Origin: Ignavibacteria bacterium
GTDB taxonomy: Bacteria > Bacteroidota > Ignavibacteria > Tepidaquicellales > Tepidaquicellaceae
DNA: 64,000 nucleotides
NCBI GenBank assembly: GCA_019187405.1
Contig: JABAQZ010000011.1
Span: 186,001-250,000, forward strand
Direction of reading: 5' to 3'
Of the stretch, positions 1-9,900 are shown piece by piece (within the stretch, counting starts at the first letter, position 1; the number at the start of each line of letters is the position of its first letter). The position numbers were made by a program, and so were the translations under genes. The notes beneath the pieces were generated by a model, which worked only from the letters and a program-made list of their open reading frames with translations, made no database searches and was not told where the DNA came from.

Positions 1-1
1 A

Positions 2-1525
2 ACCGAAGTTTTTTCTCAGGAGAAGAATAAGTTAATGATACTGCTTGTTAATGAAAACAGGTCTGCAGAACTTTCGCTGGAATTTTCAACAGAGAACTCA
101 TTCAACTATCTTGTCTTAAGAGAAAGTTTTTCAAAAGCTGCGAAAAATTATGCAAATCTGTTCCCGGAAATTACCGGAATGAAAATTTTATCGGTAGGTT
201 TATTAAATAATGACAGGCTGATAAAATTTAATCTAAATAACGGATTCATAATTGTTTTCAGCTTCTTTACAATTAAGTCAAATTGCTTTTTATTAAAAAA
301 CGATAACACTATTTATGCTTTCAAGGAATCTGAGAAATACAAAGGAGTAAAAGCCGAAAATCTCTTTCCTCAGATAAAGAAAACTCCCTCAACTGTTACC
401 GGTAAAGAACAGGTAATCGAATACCTAAAAAGCAGATACAGAAAATACGGTTATGAAATAATACAAGAAGTTATTTATAAAATGGGATTAAATGAGAATG
501 AATTACTAAATGATATTCTGAAAGAAAATATTGAAAACTCTTTCAGGATAATTGACAATGAATTAAAGAATCCCGTTTTTATGCTGTATAAAGATTCAGA
601 AACATTTATTCCTGCGCTTATAAACTTAAGCAATAAAAAGTATTCCGTTGAAATGAAATTCAATGATGTTAATGAACTTATTACGGAATGTATAAAATTA
701 CATTACAAAACGCGGAAGATAAATGATTTGAAATCAAAATTGCTTGGTAAGCATGAATTAAAACTTATAGAAATAAATAAGAAAATCAGGAATCTCAATT
801 TGCAATTGAATCATTGCCAAGATGCCGAAAGGATGAAAATATCCGGCGATTTAATTTTTCAGAATCTTGATAAAATAATAAAAGGCGATGTCATGAAGGA
901 ATTCATTAATGAAAAAGGAGACATGTACATAATTAAACTCAAGCCGGAACTTTCTCCTGCCGAAAATGCACAATTGTATTTTGAAAAATTTAAAAAGCAG
1001 AAGTTGTCCGTAAAATTGCTTAACGAAAGAATTCATAAAGCAGAAGATGAAAAACAGTTGCTTGAAAAGGAAATACACGAGATTAAGAATGAAAAAAATA
1101 TAAAACAGCTTATGAAAGAAGAGAAACAGGCTGATAAAATAGAAAAAGACGAAACTTCCGTTTTCAGAAAATTTATTTTAAGCGATAAGTATGAAGTCTG
1201 GATCGGAAAAGACAGCCGCACTAATGATTTACTGACAACAAGATTCACGCTTCCTCATGAAATATGGTTTCATGTCAGAGGAGCAAGCGGGTCGCACACA
1301 GTTTTAAAAGGAGTAGGTAAAAATGATGATGTGCCTAAGGAATTTATTACTAAAGCTGCATCACTTGCGGCATATTACAGTAAAGCAAGAAATGCATCTT
1401 CGGTTCCGGTGGCTTACTGTGAAAAAAAATATGTAAGAAAGAAAAAAGGATTTAAGCAGGGGAGTGTTATCATGGAAAGGGAGAAAGTTATTTTTGTAAA
1501 ACCTTCTCTTCCTGAGGAAAGTTAA
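2..1525 (+). CDS. rqcH: RqcH/NFACT family ribosome quality control protein (5' partial)
   Basis: NFACT-family protein of the RqcH/Rqc2/FbpA type. Family members bind obstructed 50S subunits carrying peptidyl-tRNA and add alanine tails that mark the stalled chain. The frame is open to the left edge with no stop, so the first ATG at 35 is internal and the true N-terminus lies outside the window. Visible parts are an NFACT-N-like start, a long charged helical coiled-coil middle (about residues 225-370 counted from the ATG) and a C-terminal NFACT-R/DUF814 domain with the signature around LPHEIWFHVRGASGSHTVL. The last 4 bases overlap the convergent TPR gene. The family assignment is strong; the alanine-tailing role is from family knowledge. 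Confidence 0.88.
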   Translation, partial: TEVFSQEKNKLMILLVNENRSAELSLEFSTENSFNYLVLRESFSKAAKNYANLFPEITGMKILSVGLLNNDRLIKFNLNNGFIIVFSFFTIKSNCFLLKNDNTIYAFKESEKYKGVKAENLFPQIKKTPSTVTGKEQVIEYLKSRYRKYGYEIIQEVIYKMGLNENELLNDILKENIENSFRIIDNELKNPVFMLYKDSETFIPALINLSNKKYSVEMKFNDVNELITECIKLHYKTRKINDLKSKLLGKHELKLIEINKKIRNLNLQLNHCQDAERMKISGDLIFQNLDKIIKGDVMKEFINEKGDMYIIKLKPELSPAENAQLYFEKFKKQKLSVKLLNERIHKAEDEKQLLEKEIHEIKNEKNIKQLMKEEKQADKIEKDETSVFRKFILSDKYEVWIGKDSRTNDLLTTRFTLPHEIWFHVRGASGSHTVLKGVGKNDDVPKEFITKAASLAAYYSKARNASSVPVAYCEKKYVRKKKGFKQGSVIMEREKVIFVKPSLPEES

Positions 1526-2298
1526 ATGCCGTCTTTTCTGAAGATATTTCTTTCGAGCTCGTACAATTTATCTTCAATTCTTTTTTTGTTAGAAGAACCT
1601 GCTCTCAGGAGAAAATTATACGCCTCAAAAGCTTCTTTAAAATTTCCCTGCTCAGCATAAAGGTCAGCCAGAGTTTCAGTAATAATCTTCATGCGGCTAA
1701 TAAGTGTCGCAGCTTCATTCAATTCCTCGGTTACATATTTGCCGGTGATTCCTTGATCCGAAATGGGAGATACATCTTTGTCAAAATGGAATGCATTGAA
1801 ATGCTTCATAAAATTTTCGAATTCAATTTTCGTATGATTCATAGTCTCGGATTTCACGGATAGAAAGTCAGTGATATCGGATTCCGAAAAAAGGTTTTCC
1901 TGAAGAGGAAATTTTTTTTGAAAATCTTTGAAATCATATTTCAGTTTGTGCGATCTTGGGTAATATATTTTCTCCTGTCCGGAAAGACTTTTGAGATTGT
2001 TTATGCTGCTCGCCAGTTTATCATACATTTCATCATCGGGTATTTTTTCTTTAATATCATTAAAAAGTATTTCGGCTTCGTTCAGATATTCGGATTTTAG
2101 CAGAGCTTTTATCAGAATGAGTTTTGCCGTAAGATAATCAGGATAAATCTCGAGACCTGTTTTGCAAACATCGATGCAATATTCATAATCTTCATTTATA
2201 TAAAGAAGATTGGCAAGCCGGATAAAAAGCGGCGACAGATAATTATTGTTTAACTTGTTTTTAACGTCAAGCGTATATTTGTCCAGCTTATTCTGCAT
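1522..2298 (-). CDS. TPR-like repeat protein
   Basis: 258-residue protein without signal peptide or membrane segment. Helical pairs resembling tetratricopeptide repeats are seen near residues 23-85 (for example YCIDVCKTGLEIYPDYLTAK) and 205-235 (LADLYAEQGNFKEAFEAYNF), with a less ordered charged stretch between them. TPR proteins are usually protein-protein adaptors; no specific partner can be read. It is the last gene of a tight leftward run, and its start overlaps the end of the upstream glycosyltransferase by 11 bp. It may therefore help that enzyme or the LptE/envelope genes further up, but this is inference from position. Confidence 0.7.
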   Translation of the reverse strand: MQNKLDKYTLDVKNKLNNNYLSPLFIRLANLLYINEDYEYCIDVCKTGLEIYPDYLTAKLILIKALLKSEYLNEAEILFNDIKEKIPDDEMYDKLASSINNLKSLSGQEKIYYPRSHKLKYDFKDFQKKFPLQENLFSESDITDFLSVKSETMNHTKIEFENFMKHFNAFHFDKDVSPISDQGITGKYVTEELNEAATLISRMKIITETLADLYAEQGNFKEAFEAYNFLLRAGSSNKKRIEDKLYELERNIFRKDGI

Positions 2299-3802
2299 TT
2301 AAAGCCAGTTTTTGTGCATTAATTCTGTTGCTTATTACTACCTGCCTGATTGACAGATATGATATTAAAGAAAATCCAGAGCAAAACATTAGCTGAAAAG
2401 GAATTGCGGCAACCTGTGCTGTGGCAACTGCAATGACTACGCCTACAAAACAGTATACTGCAAGAAAAGCTTCAATATAAGTGGTAAAAGAAAGTTTCTT
2501 ATTCACGTATTTCTTGCCATGCCAGCTGTCTTCTTTTCCTCTTATATGATATTTTGGAGTTCTTACAAATTCGCTTTTCTTGTCGAGAAGACCTTCAAAC
2601 ACTGCCTTTGTATTGTTAACAGAAAAGCCCATGCTCCCTGCCAGAAAAACCGGGAAATAGATAATTCGTTTCTGCCAATCCGGATAAACATCTTTTTGTG
2701 AATAGAGATAAAACAAGAATGAGCTTATGAAAGCAAAAATAAACACTGACATGAATTTAAAAATTGTATCGTAATTTCCAGATAATTTAATAAGCATTAC
2801 AGGTAAATTTAAAATTGCTGCAAGCAGTATGAAAGGATAAGCGAGATTACTGTAAAGATGTATGAAAGACTGGATTTTTAATTTCAACGGTAAATCTGAT
2901 TTCAGAACTTTGGGAAAAATCTTTTTTGCGGTTTCGATTGCGCCTTTTGTCCATCTGAACTGCTGCGACTTGAGCGCTCCTATATCAGCTGGCAATTCTG
3001 CAGGCGAAGTAAAATTGATCAGATAAATAAATTTCCATCCCTTCATCTGAGCTCTATAAGAAAGGTCAAGGTCTTCAGTCAGCGTATCCGCTTCCCAGTT
3101 GCCTGCATCAAAGATGCATTCTTTTCTCCAGATGCCTCCGGTTCCGTTGAAGTTGATAAAGAAACCTGCTCTGTTTCTGACTGCTTGCTCAATCACAAAG
3201 TGTCCGTCAAGAGCTATTGCCTGAGTCTTTGTCATAAGCGAATATTCCCTGTTAAGATGTTCCCACCGTGTCTGTACCAGTCCGAGTTTATCGAATTTAT
3301 AGAAATATGGAATTGTTCTTTTTAGAAATTTTTTTCTCGGAATAAAATCCGCATCAAAGACCGCGACAAATTCTCCTCTGGCTGTTTCAAGTCCTATCTT
3401 CAGCGCACCAGCTTTAAATCCCTCTCTGTTTGTTCTGTGTATGTGCTTAATGTCATATCCTAAGTCAATAAATTTTTTAATATGATCTTCTATAATTCCA
3501 GTAGTTTCATCGGTAGAGTCATCGAGAATCTGCATTTCAAGTTTATCTTTTGGATAGTCCATTCTCAGAACCGAATCAATAAGTCTGGTGATGACATATT
3601 TTTCGTTATACAATGGTATCTGAACAGTTACAACGGGATATTCTTTCATTTGAAATTCATTTTCCGGCAAATCTTTTGTCCTCATCGGAAAAGTCTTGAA
3701 GTAATAGTAAATCATGTTAAAACCGTGTGCTCCGAAAAAGAAAAGAATAGACAGTGAAATTATATAAGCGGAAAGTATGATGCTCTCGGTCGTCATTAAC
3801 AA
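2288..3802 (-). CDS. Membrane glycosyltransferase family 2 (cellulose synthase-like)
   Basis: 504 residues with an N-terminal membrane helix, a GT-A domain of the GT2 superfamily and several C-terminal membrane helices. Processive GT2 landmarks are present: VQIPLYNE, the DDSTDET nucleotide-binding site, FDADF, the catalytic TEDLDLSYR region and the QQFRW (QxxRW) acceptor motif. This pattern matches CslA/CslC-like and cellulose synthase-like enzymes that polymerise or transfer sugars at the inner membrane from NDP-sugars. Substrate is not predictable. It lies 29 bp downstream of lptE and overlaps the TPR gene, suggesting one envelope-related transcript. Confidence 0.85.
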   Translation of the reverse strand: MLMTTESIILSAYIISLSILFFFGAHGFNMIYYYFKTFPMRTKDLPENEFQMKEYPVVTVQIPLYNEKYVITRLIDSVLRMDYPKDKLEMQILDDSTDETTGIIEDHIKKFIDLGYDIKHIHRTNREGFKAGALKIGLETARGEFVAVFDADFIPRKKFLKRTIPYFYKFDKLGLVQTRWEHLNREYSLMTKTQAIALDGHFVIEQAVRNRAGFFINFNGTGGIWRKECIFDAGNWEADTLTEDLDLSYRAQMKGWKFIYLINFTSPAELPADIGALKSQQFRWTKGAIETAKKIFPKVLKSDLPLKLKIQSFIHLYSNLAYPFILLAAILNLPVMLIKLSGNYDTIFKFMSVFIFAFISSFLFYLYSQKDVYPDWQKRIIYFPVFLAGSMGFSVNNTKAVFEGLLDKKSEFVRTPKYHIRGKEDSWHGKKYVNKKLSFTTYIEAFLAVYCFVGVVIAVATAQVAAIPFQLMFCSGFSLISYLSIRQVVISNRINAQKLALNAE

Positions 3803-3831
3803 TATTTTGTTTTGAATTTATTCAAAAAGTT

Positions 3832-4341
3832 TTACCAGTTGGAAGTAAGATCAATTAATATATCTTCAGTAATTTTTTCTATGGCAATTCTGAGACCATC
3901 TGCTCTTTCAGACTCTGACACATTTGAAGATCCGTATTCACCATAATTCTCAAAATTTTTTTCCCAGATTTTTTTCTGCTTTTTCAGATCTTCAAAAATA
4001 ATTTTTACATTAACTGAAATTTTTCTCTTTTGAACAACTTCTCCCGAAGAAATAACAATAGCTTCATCTCTTACGTTAGTTATCGTGCTGTTTAAAACGG
4101 CATCGGCAAGATTCTTATCGGCAATTCTGAAAGTATTGTCGGTTATAATTTTTGATTTCAGCCGCTGTGTCAGAGTTTCAGCGAGAGTAGGATCTGAAAA
4201 TCCGCTTATATCCTGAAATGTCGGAATTGCAATGGAGTTTATTCCCGCCGGGGGATTGTTGCCTCTGAATCCGTAAACACCGCAGTGCAAATTAATCAAA
4301 GCAAATAAAAAGAGAAATATCTTTGTCAGATGTTGCGCCAT
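3832..4341 (-). CDS. lptE: LptE-like LPS assembly lipoprotein
   Basis: 169-residue lipoprotein. The signal peptide ends at a lipobox LINLHC with lipidated Cys20. The following region, YGFRGNNPPAGINSIAIPTFQD, has the form seen in Bacteroidota LptE proteins ('Y-F-G...P..I.tI.IP.F.n'). LptE plugs and helps assemble the LptD outer-membrane translocon for LPS. The start lies inside the end of the sigma-54-type regulator (16 bp overlap), so the two are likely co-translated. The family is divergent at sequence level, so the call rests on the N-terminal pattern, size and neighbourhood. Confidence 0.72.
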   Translation of the reverse strand: MAQHLTKIFLFLFALINLHCGVYGFRGNNPPAGINSIAIPTFQDISGFSDPTLAETLTQRLKSKIITDNTFRIADKNLADAVLNSTITNVRDEAIVISSGEVVQKRKISVNVKIIFEDLKKQKKIWEKNFENYGEYGSSNVSESERADGLRIAIEKITEDILIDLTSNW

Positions 4342-5453
4342 CTCGATTCTGATTTTATGTTATACTTTGTAATTTTTTTATAGACATTTCTCGGAGACTG
4401 TTTCAGAATTTCCGAAACTTTTGCAACGTTCCAGTTATTAATTTCAAGCATGTAAATCAGAACCTCTTTTTCAATTTCATCCATAGTCATATTTTTTACT
4501 TTATCGGATTTGATGACAAAATCTTCGCTTTGATTTGTGATGTTATCTTTATGTCCGTTTTTAATTTCATCGAGCTGCTCTTTTATGTCGAGAATATCCG
4601 ATTTCAATTCCAGCAGCGCTCTGAAGAGAAAATCTTTTTCGTAGCTTTCTTTTGTCTTATTCATAATAACAGGAAGCGAACGGGGCATTTCAATACGGTC
4701 AAAAAGCAGATGCTTCTTCACATCTTCAAGCTCTATAACTTTATTAGGATGTAAGACTATTATGCTTTCACAAAAATTTTTCAGCTCTCTTGCATTTCCG
4801 GGCCAGTTGTAATTGATTATGAAATCCATTGCATCGTCCTTTATGCCGGCAAATTTCAGGTTGTTGCCGCTGCAGTAAGTTTCTATAAAATAATCAAACA
4901 GCAGTTTAATGTCAGGTTTTCTTTCTCTAAGCGGAGGTATATAAATATTTATCGAGCGCAGTCTGTAATAAAGATCCTCGCGGAAATTCTTCTGCAGTAC
5001 TTCCCCTGAAAGGTCTTTGTTAGTTGCAGCAATGATTCTCACGTTTACTGATATTTTCTTAGTTCCTCCGACGCGCATGAATTCGCCTGTTTCGAGAACC
5101 CGGAGAAACTTTACCTGCGTTGACAGGGGAACGTCGCCGATTTCATCAAGGAAAATGGTGCCCTTGTCTGCCATTTCAAAATAACCGCGCCTGTCTTCTA
5201 CAGCTCCTGTAAATGCGCCTTTCTGATGTCCAAATAATTCACTTTCAATTATTCCTTCAGGAATTGCGCCGCAGTTAACAATAATAAGTGGCTCATTTTT
5301 TCTTTTACTTAGTTCATGAATTGAATTAGCAACCACTTCCTTGCCGACTCCGCTTTCCCCGGTAATTAGTATGCTAACATCCGTCGGCGCTACCTGTTTT
5401 ATGGTATCATTGATTTCAATTATCTGTATCGAATTTCCTAAAAGCTTCTGCAA
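4326..5453 (-). CDS. Sigma-54-dependent AAA+ transcription activator lacking a receiver domain
   Basis: 375 residues. It begins almost directly with the AAA+ central domain: Walker A GESGVGKE (about 33-40), the sigma-54 contact loop GAFTGA, Walker B GTIFLDEIG, and an arginine-finger region REDLYYRL. After a linker, a Fis-type helix-turn-helix lies at the C-terminus (NNWNVAKVSEILKQSPRNVYKK). Such proteins hydrolyse ATP to open sigma-54 RNA polymerase complexes. There is no N-terminal response-regulator or GAF domain, so control must come from partners or expression level. It is first in a leftward operon with lptE, a glycosyltransferase and a TPR gene. Confidence 0.9.
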   Translation of the reverse strand: MQKLLGNSIQIIEINDTIKQVAPTDVSILITGESGVGKEVVANSIHELSKRKNEPLIIVNCGAIPEGIIESELFGHQKGAFTGAVEDRRGYFEMADKGTIFLDEIGDVPLSTQVKFLRVLETGEFMRVGGTKKISVNVRIIAATNKDLSGEVLQKNFREDLYYRLRSINIYIPPLRERKPDIKLLFDYFIETYCSGNNLKFAGIKDDAMDFIINYNWPGNARELKNFCESIIVLHPNKVIELEDVKKHLLFDRIEMPRSLPVIMNKTKESYEKDFLFRALLELKSDILDIKEQLDEIKNGHKDNITNQSEDFVIKSDKVKNMTMDEIEKEVLIYMLEINNWNVAKVSEILKQSPRNVYKKITKYNIKSESRWRNI

Positions 5454-5626
5454 ATTCTTTGAAAAATTTTTATAAATATAACTGTATGAATCAGTTTATT
5501 AAAGTTAATAAAGTATAATATACCGACGGAAATTTCATTTTATCTTTAATCAACATCAGACTTAGACAGACCGGCTTGTAATTCAACTGGACTTTATTAA
5601 ACAACCTCAAATGCATATTTTGGAAC

Positions 5627-6931
5627 ATGAATCCTTCGGAAATTATAAAACTTAAGCGAAATAAAAATCATCTGAGCAGAGAGCAGATAGATTTTTTTAT
5701 TAAAGGTTATCTAAACGGAAAGGTTACTGATTATCAGATGTCTGCATTTTTGATGTCGGTGTATTTCAATGGAATGAACGATGAAGAGACATTTTATCTG
5801 ACGGAAATTATGCTGAACAGCGGTGAGATAATTAATCTTGACTTCCTAAATATGCCAAAAATTGACAAGCATTCAACTGGCGGAGTAGGTGATAAAATTT
5901 CTCTGATACTTGCGCCGCTGGCAGCAGTATGCGGCATTGCAGTACCAATGATCTCTGGAAGAGGACTTGGACATACCGGCGGTACGCTTGACAAACTCGA
6001 ATCTATTCCCGGATTTAATGTAAACCTTCCCGTGAAAAACTTTAAAGAGCAAATTGCAAATCTCGGAGTTGTAATGATCGGGCAGACGCCTGAATTAGCT
6101 CCTGCAGATAAAAAACTGTATGCATTAAGAGATGTAACTGCTACCGTTGAATGTATGCCTCTGATTATTTCAAGCATTTTGAGCAAGAAGATTGCCGAAG
6201 GAGCCGACGGAATTGTTTTTGACGTAAAGGCTGGCAGCGGTGCAAATCTTCCCACAAAAGAGGAATCAGCCGAACTTGCAAAGAAGCTGATTTCAGTTTC
6301 AAAAAAATTCGGCAAAAAAGCATTGGCAGTCATTACAGACATGAATGAACCTCTCGGTTATAATATCGGCAACTGGCTTGAAGTGGAAGAATGCGTTGAA
6401 GTACTGAAAGGTAAAATGGTCCCGGATATTTTTAAGCTGACAAATGTGCTGACGGGTGCAATGATTTATATCGGCGGAATAGCAAAGAATCTTGAAGACG
6501 GCGAAAAAATAGCCGCAGATAATCTGATGAATAAAAAAGCTTATGGAAAATTCATTGAAATTGTAAAATATCAAAACGGTAATGTTGATTACATAAAAGA
6601 TTCTGCTAATCTGAAAAGAGCAAAATTTAAGAAAGAAGTTTTATCTTCTGAAGATGGATTTATATCGGAATTAAACGCATCTGATTTTGGATATGCATCC
6701 ATCGAACTCGGATGCGGAAGAAAAAAGACTGATGATGAAATAGATTATCTTGCCGGAATTATTCTGAAAAAGAAATACGGATACGAAGTAAAGGCAGGCG
6801 ATGTTGTATGTGAATTGTATGCAGAAAGCGAAGTGAAGCTTAATAACGGCATGAAAAGGCTTGAAGGCGCGATCAGTTTTTCAAAGAGTAAACCTTCAGA
6901 AAAGAAACTTATTATTGATATACTTGAGTGA
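5627..6931 (+). CDS. pdp: Pyrimidine-nucleoside/thymidine phosphorylase
   Basis: 434 residues, the usual length for the family. It catalyses phosphorolysis of thymidine or uridine to base plus (deoxy)ribose-1-phosphate in nucleoside salvage. The hallmark glycine-rich signature SGRGLGHTGGTLDKLESIPG is intact (about residues 113-132), as are the phosphate-site KHSTGGVGD and the FDVKAGSGAN segment. The ATG at 5627 follows a 170-bp divergent intergenic region shared with the AAA+ regulator. Whether it is a DeoA-like or Pdp-like enzyme (thymidine only, or also uridine) cannot be decided from sequence alone. Confidence 0.93.
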   Translation: MNPSEIIKLKRNKNHLSREQIDFFIKGYLNGKVTDYQMSAFLMSVYFNGMNDEETFYLTEIMLNSGEIINLDFLNMPKIDKHSTGGVGDKISLILAPLAAVCGIAVPMISGRGLGHTGGTLDKLESIPGFNVNLPVKNFKEQIANLGVVMIGQTPELAPADKKLYALRDVTATVECMPLIISSILSKKIAEGADGIVFDVKAGSGANLPTKEESAELAKKLISVSKKFGKKALAVITDMNEPLGYNIGNWLEVEECVEVLKGKMVPDIFKLTNVLTGAMIYIGGIAKNLEDGEKIAADNLMNKKAYGKFIEIVKYQNGNVDYIKDSANLKRAKFKKEVLSSEDGFISELNASDFGYASIELGCGRKKTDDEIDYLAGIILKKKYGYEVKAGDVVCELYAESEVKLNNGMKRLEGAISFSKSKPSEKKLIIDILE

Positions 6932-7033
6932 TCCGTATTTAACAACAATGATTATTTTATTTTCACCGTAAACAACTTGGCAGTAAAAAATTAATGCGTT
7001 TATACAAAAATTCATATTGGGTATATTAGATAA

Positions 7034-9061
7034 ATGGGAAAAAAGTCAAAATATCTTGTAACGGCAGCTTTGCCTTATGCCAATAATTACATTCATATTG
7101 GGCATATTGCCGGAGCTTATTTACCGCCGGATATTTATGTCAGATTGAAAAGACTCAATGACGAAGAGCTGGTTTTTATCTGCGGATCGGATGAGCACGG
7201 AACTGCAATTGAAATGGCGGCTCTGACAGAAAATGTTACTCCAAAAGAAATCATTGACAGATATCACTATTCAAACAAAGAATCATTTGAAAAGCTGAAC
7301 ATAAAGTTTGATATATATTCCAGAACATCAAACGAGATTCATCACAAAACAGCGCAGGAGTTTTTTCTGAATTTATTTGACAAAAACCTGCTGACTCAAA
7401 AAACTGAAAAGCAGTTGTATTCGGAAAAAGAAAAAAGATTTCTTGCAGACAGATTCATTATCGGCACATGCCCGGTTTGCGGTTTTGAGGAAGCGCGCGG
7501 AGACGAATGCGAGAATTGCGGAAGCAATCTTTCGCCGTTGGAACTTATTAACCCTAAATCAAAAATTACCGGCGACATTCCCGTAGAAAAAGAAACAACT
7601 TTGTTTTATTTCCCTTTCGGGAGTTATCAGGAAGAATTGAGTAAATGGATTGACTCCAAAACGGACTGGAAGCAGAATGTTATTAATTATTGCAAAGGAT
7701 GGTTTAAAACCGGCCTTCGCGAAAGAGCCATCACAAGAGATCTAGACTGGGGTGTGAAAGTTCCTCTCGAAAACCAAAATGGAAAAGTAATTTATGTCTG
7801 GTTTGAAGCTCCGATCGGATATATTTCCATGTCCAAAGAATTATTTATTGAAAAGGGAAATCCCGACGGGTGGAAAGATTACTGGTTCGACAAGGATACA
7901 AAACTTGTTCATTTTATTGGTAAAGACAATATAGTGTTTCATTCAATAATGTTTCCGGCTATGCTCATGGCGCATGGAGATTACATTCTTCCATACAATG
8001 TACCAGCCAATGAATTTCTTAACTTTTCGGGAGCTAAATTTTCCAAAAGCAAAGGTAACGGAATTCTTGTCAAAGACATTGTTAAAATCTTTCCTGCTGA
8101 TGTCATTAGATATGCTCTGGCGGTTAACTTTCCTGAAACAAAAGATTCCGATTTTACTTGGGATGATCTTCAAGCAAAGAACAACAATGAACTTGCGGCA
8201 ATACTCGGTAATTTTATAAATAGAACAGTAGTATTTGCCAAATCAAAATTTGACGGCAAAATCCCGTCGGCAGAAATAAAAAATGAAAATGATGAGAAGA
8301 TTCTCGAATCAATAAAATTGTCAGCTTCAAGAGTAAATGAATTTATTGATAAATTCAGATTCAGAGACGGTATTACCGAGATGATGAATTCAGTCAGAGC
8401 TGCCAATAAGTATTTTAATGACAGCGAACCGTGGAAACTAATAAAGTCGGATAAAGCAAGATGCGGCTCAGTTATCAATACATGTCTGGAAATATGTCAT
8501 TCTATTGCGGTCTTGATAAATCCGCTTTTGCCGGACACATCAAAAGCCATATTGGAAATTCTGAATAAAGATGAAAGTGATTTGAAATGGAATAAGATTG
8601 GAAGAAGGGTTTTAAAGCAAGATACTATCCTTGGCGAAAACAAAATTCTTTTTCCTCAGATTGAGGATTCATTAATAATTAGACTCAATGAAGAATATTC
8701 GTCCAAAACTGAAAAGCTTGTTGAAACAGATGAAACTAATTTAGTAAGCATCGATGATTTCAGAAAGCTGGAGTTGAAGGTTGCTAAAATAATGGATTGC
8801 GAGAGAGTTCCCAAAAGCAAAAAACTTCTTAAACTCAAACTTAAAGTCGGAGATAAGAGTAAGCAGATAGTGGCAGGTATTTCAGAATATTATGAACCGG
8901 AAAAATTACTCGGGAAGCTGGTTGTAATAGTAAATAATCTTCAGCCTTCAAAACTTATGGGGATTGAATCGCAGGGAATGCTGCTTGCCGCAAAAAAAAA
9001 CGGGGAACTTAAGATTGTTACAGTAGAAGGAGACATAGAAGAAGGAGCAGATGTAAATTGA
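7034..9061 (+). CDS. metG: Methionyl-tRNA synthetase
   Basis: 675-residue class I aminoacyl-tRNA synthetase charging initiator and elongator tRNA-Met. The HIGH motif appears as YIHIGH (residues about 19-24). A zinc-knuckle insertion has CPVCG...CENCG, and the KMSKS loop is KFSKSKG. A C-terminal EMAP/OB-type tRNA-binding domain (from about residue 575, DFRKLELKVAKI) makes this the long, dimeric form. It is followed by folP with a 4-bp overlap, so the two are likely translationally coupled. Confidence 0.97.
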   Translation: MGKKSKYLVTAALPYANNYIHIGHIAGAYLPPDIYVRLKRLNDEELVFICGSDEHGTAIEMAALTENVTPKEIIDRYHYSNKESFEKLNIKFDIYSRTSNEIHHKTAQEFFLNLFDKNLLTQKTEKQLYSEKEKRFLADRFIIGTCPVCGFEEARGDECENCGSNLSPLELINPKSKITGDIPVEKETTLFYFPFGSYQEELSKWIDSKTDWKQNVINYCKGWFKTGLRERAITRDLDWGVKVPLENQNGKVIYVWFEAPIGYISMSKELFIEKGNPDGWKDYWFDKDTKLVHFIGKDNIVFHSIMFPAMLMAHGDYILPYNVPANEFLNFSGAKFSKSKGNGILVKDIVKIFPADVIRYALAVNFPETKDSDFTWDDLQAKNNNELAAILGNFINRTVVFAKSKFDGKIPSAEIKNENDEKILESIKLSASRVNEFIDKFRFRDGITEMMNSVRAANKYFNDSEPWKLIKSDKARCGSVINTCLEICHSIAVLINPLLPDTSKAILEILNKDESDLKWNKIGRRVLKQDTILGENKILFPQIEDSLIIRLNEEYSSKTEKLVETDETNLVSIDDFRKLELKVAKIMDCERVPKSKKLLKLKLKVGDKSKQIVAGISEYYEPEKLLGKLVVIVNNLQPSKLMGIESQGMLLAAKKNGELKIVTVEGDIEEGADVN

Positions 9062-9897
9062 AATACAGTTTTGGAAATCGCGAATATGATTTTAACAGCA
9101 GAACATTTATTATGGGTGTATTAAATATCACGCCTGATTCATTTTCTGACGGAGGAAAATATTTTGACGGAAAGGTATTGATTAATAAAGTCATAGGGGA
9201 TGCAGTCAGAATGGAAAGCGAAGGAGCTGATTTTCTTGATGTCGGAGGAGAATCTACAAGACCCGGTTCTGAAGAAATAAGCATTGACGAAGAGATCAGC
9301 AGAGTTGTTCCGGTGATTAGCGAACTTAAAAAAAAAGTTAATATTCCAATATCTATTGATACATATAAGCATGAAGTAGCCGAAGAAGCGCTGAAAGCCG
9401 GCGCTGAAATAGTAAACGACATCAGCGGATTTAAGTTTGACATAGAAAATGCCGAAGTAACTGCCGAGTATGATGCATCATGTATTCTCATGCACATAAA
9501 AGGAACGCCGAAGAATATGCAGGATAATCCTGAATATGAAGATGTCGTAAAAGAAGTACGCGATTATCTTAAAGAATCTGCCGATATAGCAAGGAGTTTT
9601 GGAATCAGCAGGATAATTACCGATCCGGGAATCGGGTTCGGCAAGACTCTGAATCATAATCTTGATTTAATTAGAAACATTTCAAAAATCAGAGAGCTCG
9701 GTTATCCGGTAATGATAGGCGCTTCCAGAAAAAGCTTCATTGATAAAATTTATCCTGCGCCAGTAAGCGAACGGCTGCCGGGTACTATAAGCGCAAACAT
9801 TGCAGGAATATTGAACGGAGCCAACATTATCCGTGTTCACGATATTAAAGAAAATAAATCGGCTGCAGTAATTGCAGACAAAATTTTTAAAATATAA
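9058..9897 (+). CDS. folP: Dihydropteroate synthase
   Basis: 279 residues. It condenses p-aminobenzoate with 6-hydroxymethyl-dihydropterin pyrophosphate in folate synthesis. Signatures include GVLNITPDSFSDGG at the N-terminus, DPGIGFGKT, IGASRKSF and the closing RVHD. The start is a TTG whose last two bases are part of the metG stop (TTGA overlap). A GAAGGAG sequence about 10 bases upstream supports this choice, and no ATG lies in frame before the first conserved motif except one inside it. Confidence 0.96.
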   Translation: MKYSFGNREYDFNSRTFIMGVLNITPDSFSDGGKYFDGKVLINKVIGDAVRMESEGADFLDVGGESTRPGSEEISIDEEISRVVPVISELKKKVNIPISIDTYKHEVAEEALKAGAEIVNDISGFKFDIENAEVTAEYDASCILMHIKGTPKNMQDNPEYEDVVKEVRDYLKESADIARSFGISRIITDPGIGFGKTLNHNLDLIRNISKIRELGYPVMIGASRKSFIDKIYPAPVSERLPGTISANIAGILNGANIIRVHDIKENKSAAVIADKIFKI

Positions 9898-9900
9898 ATT

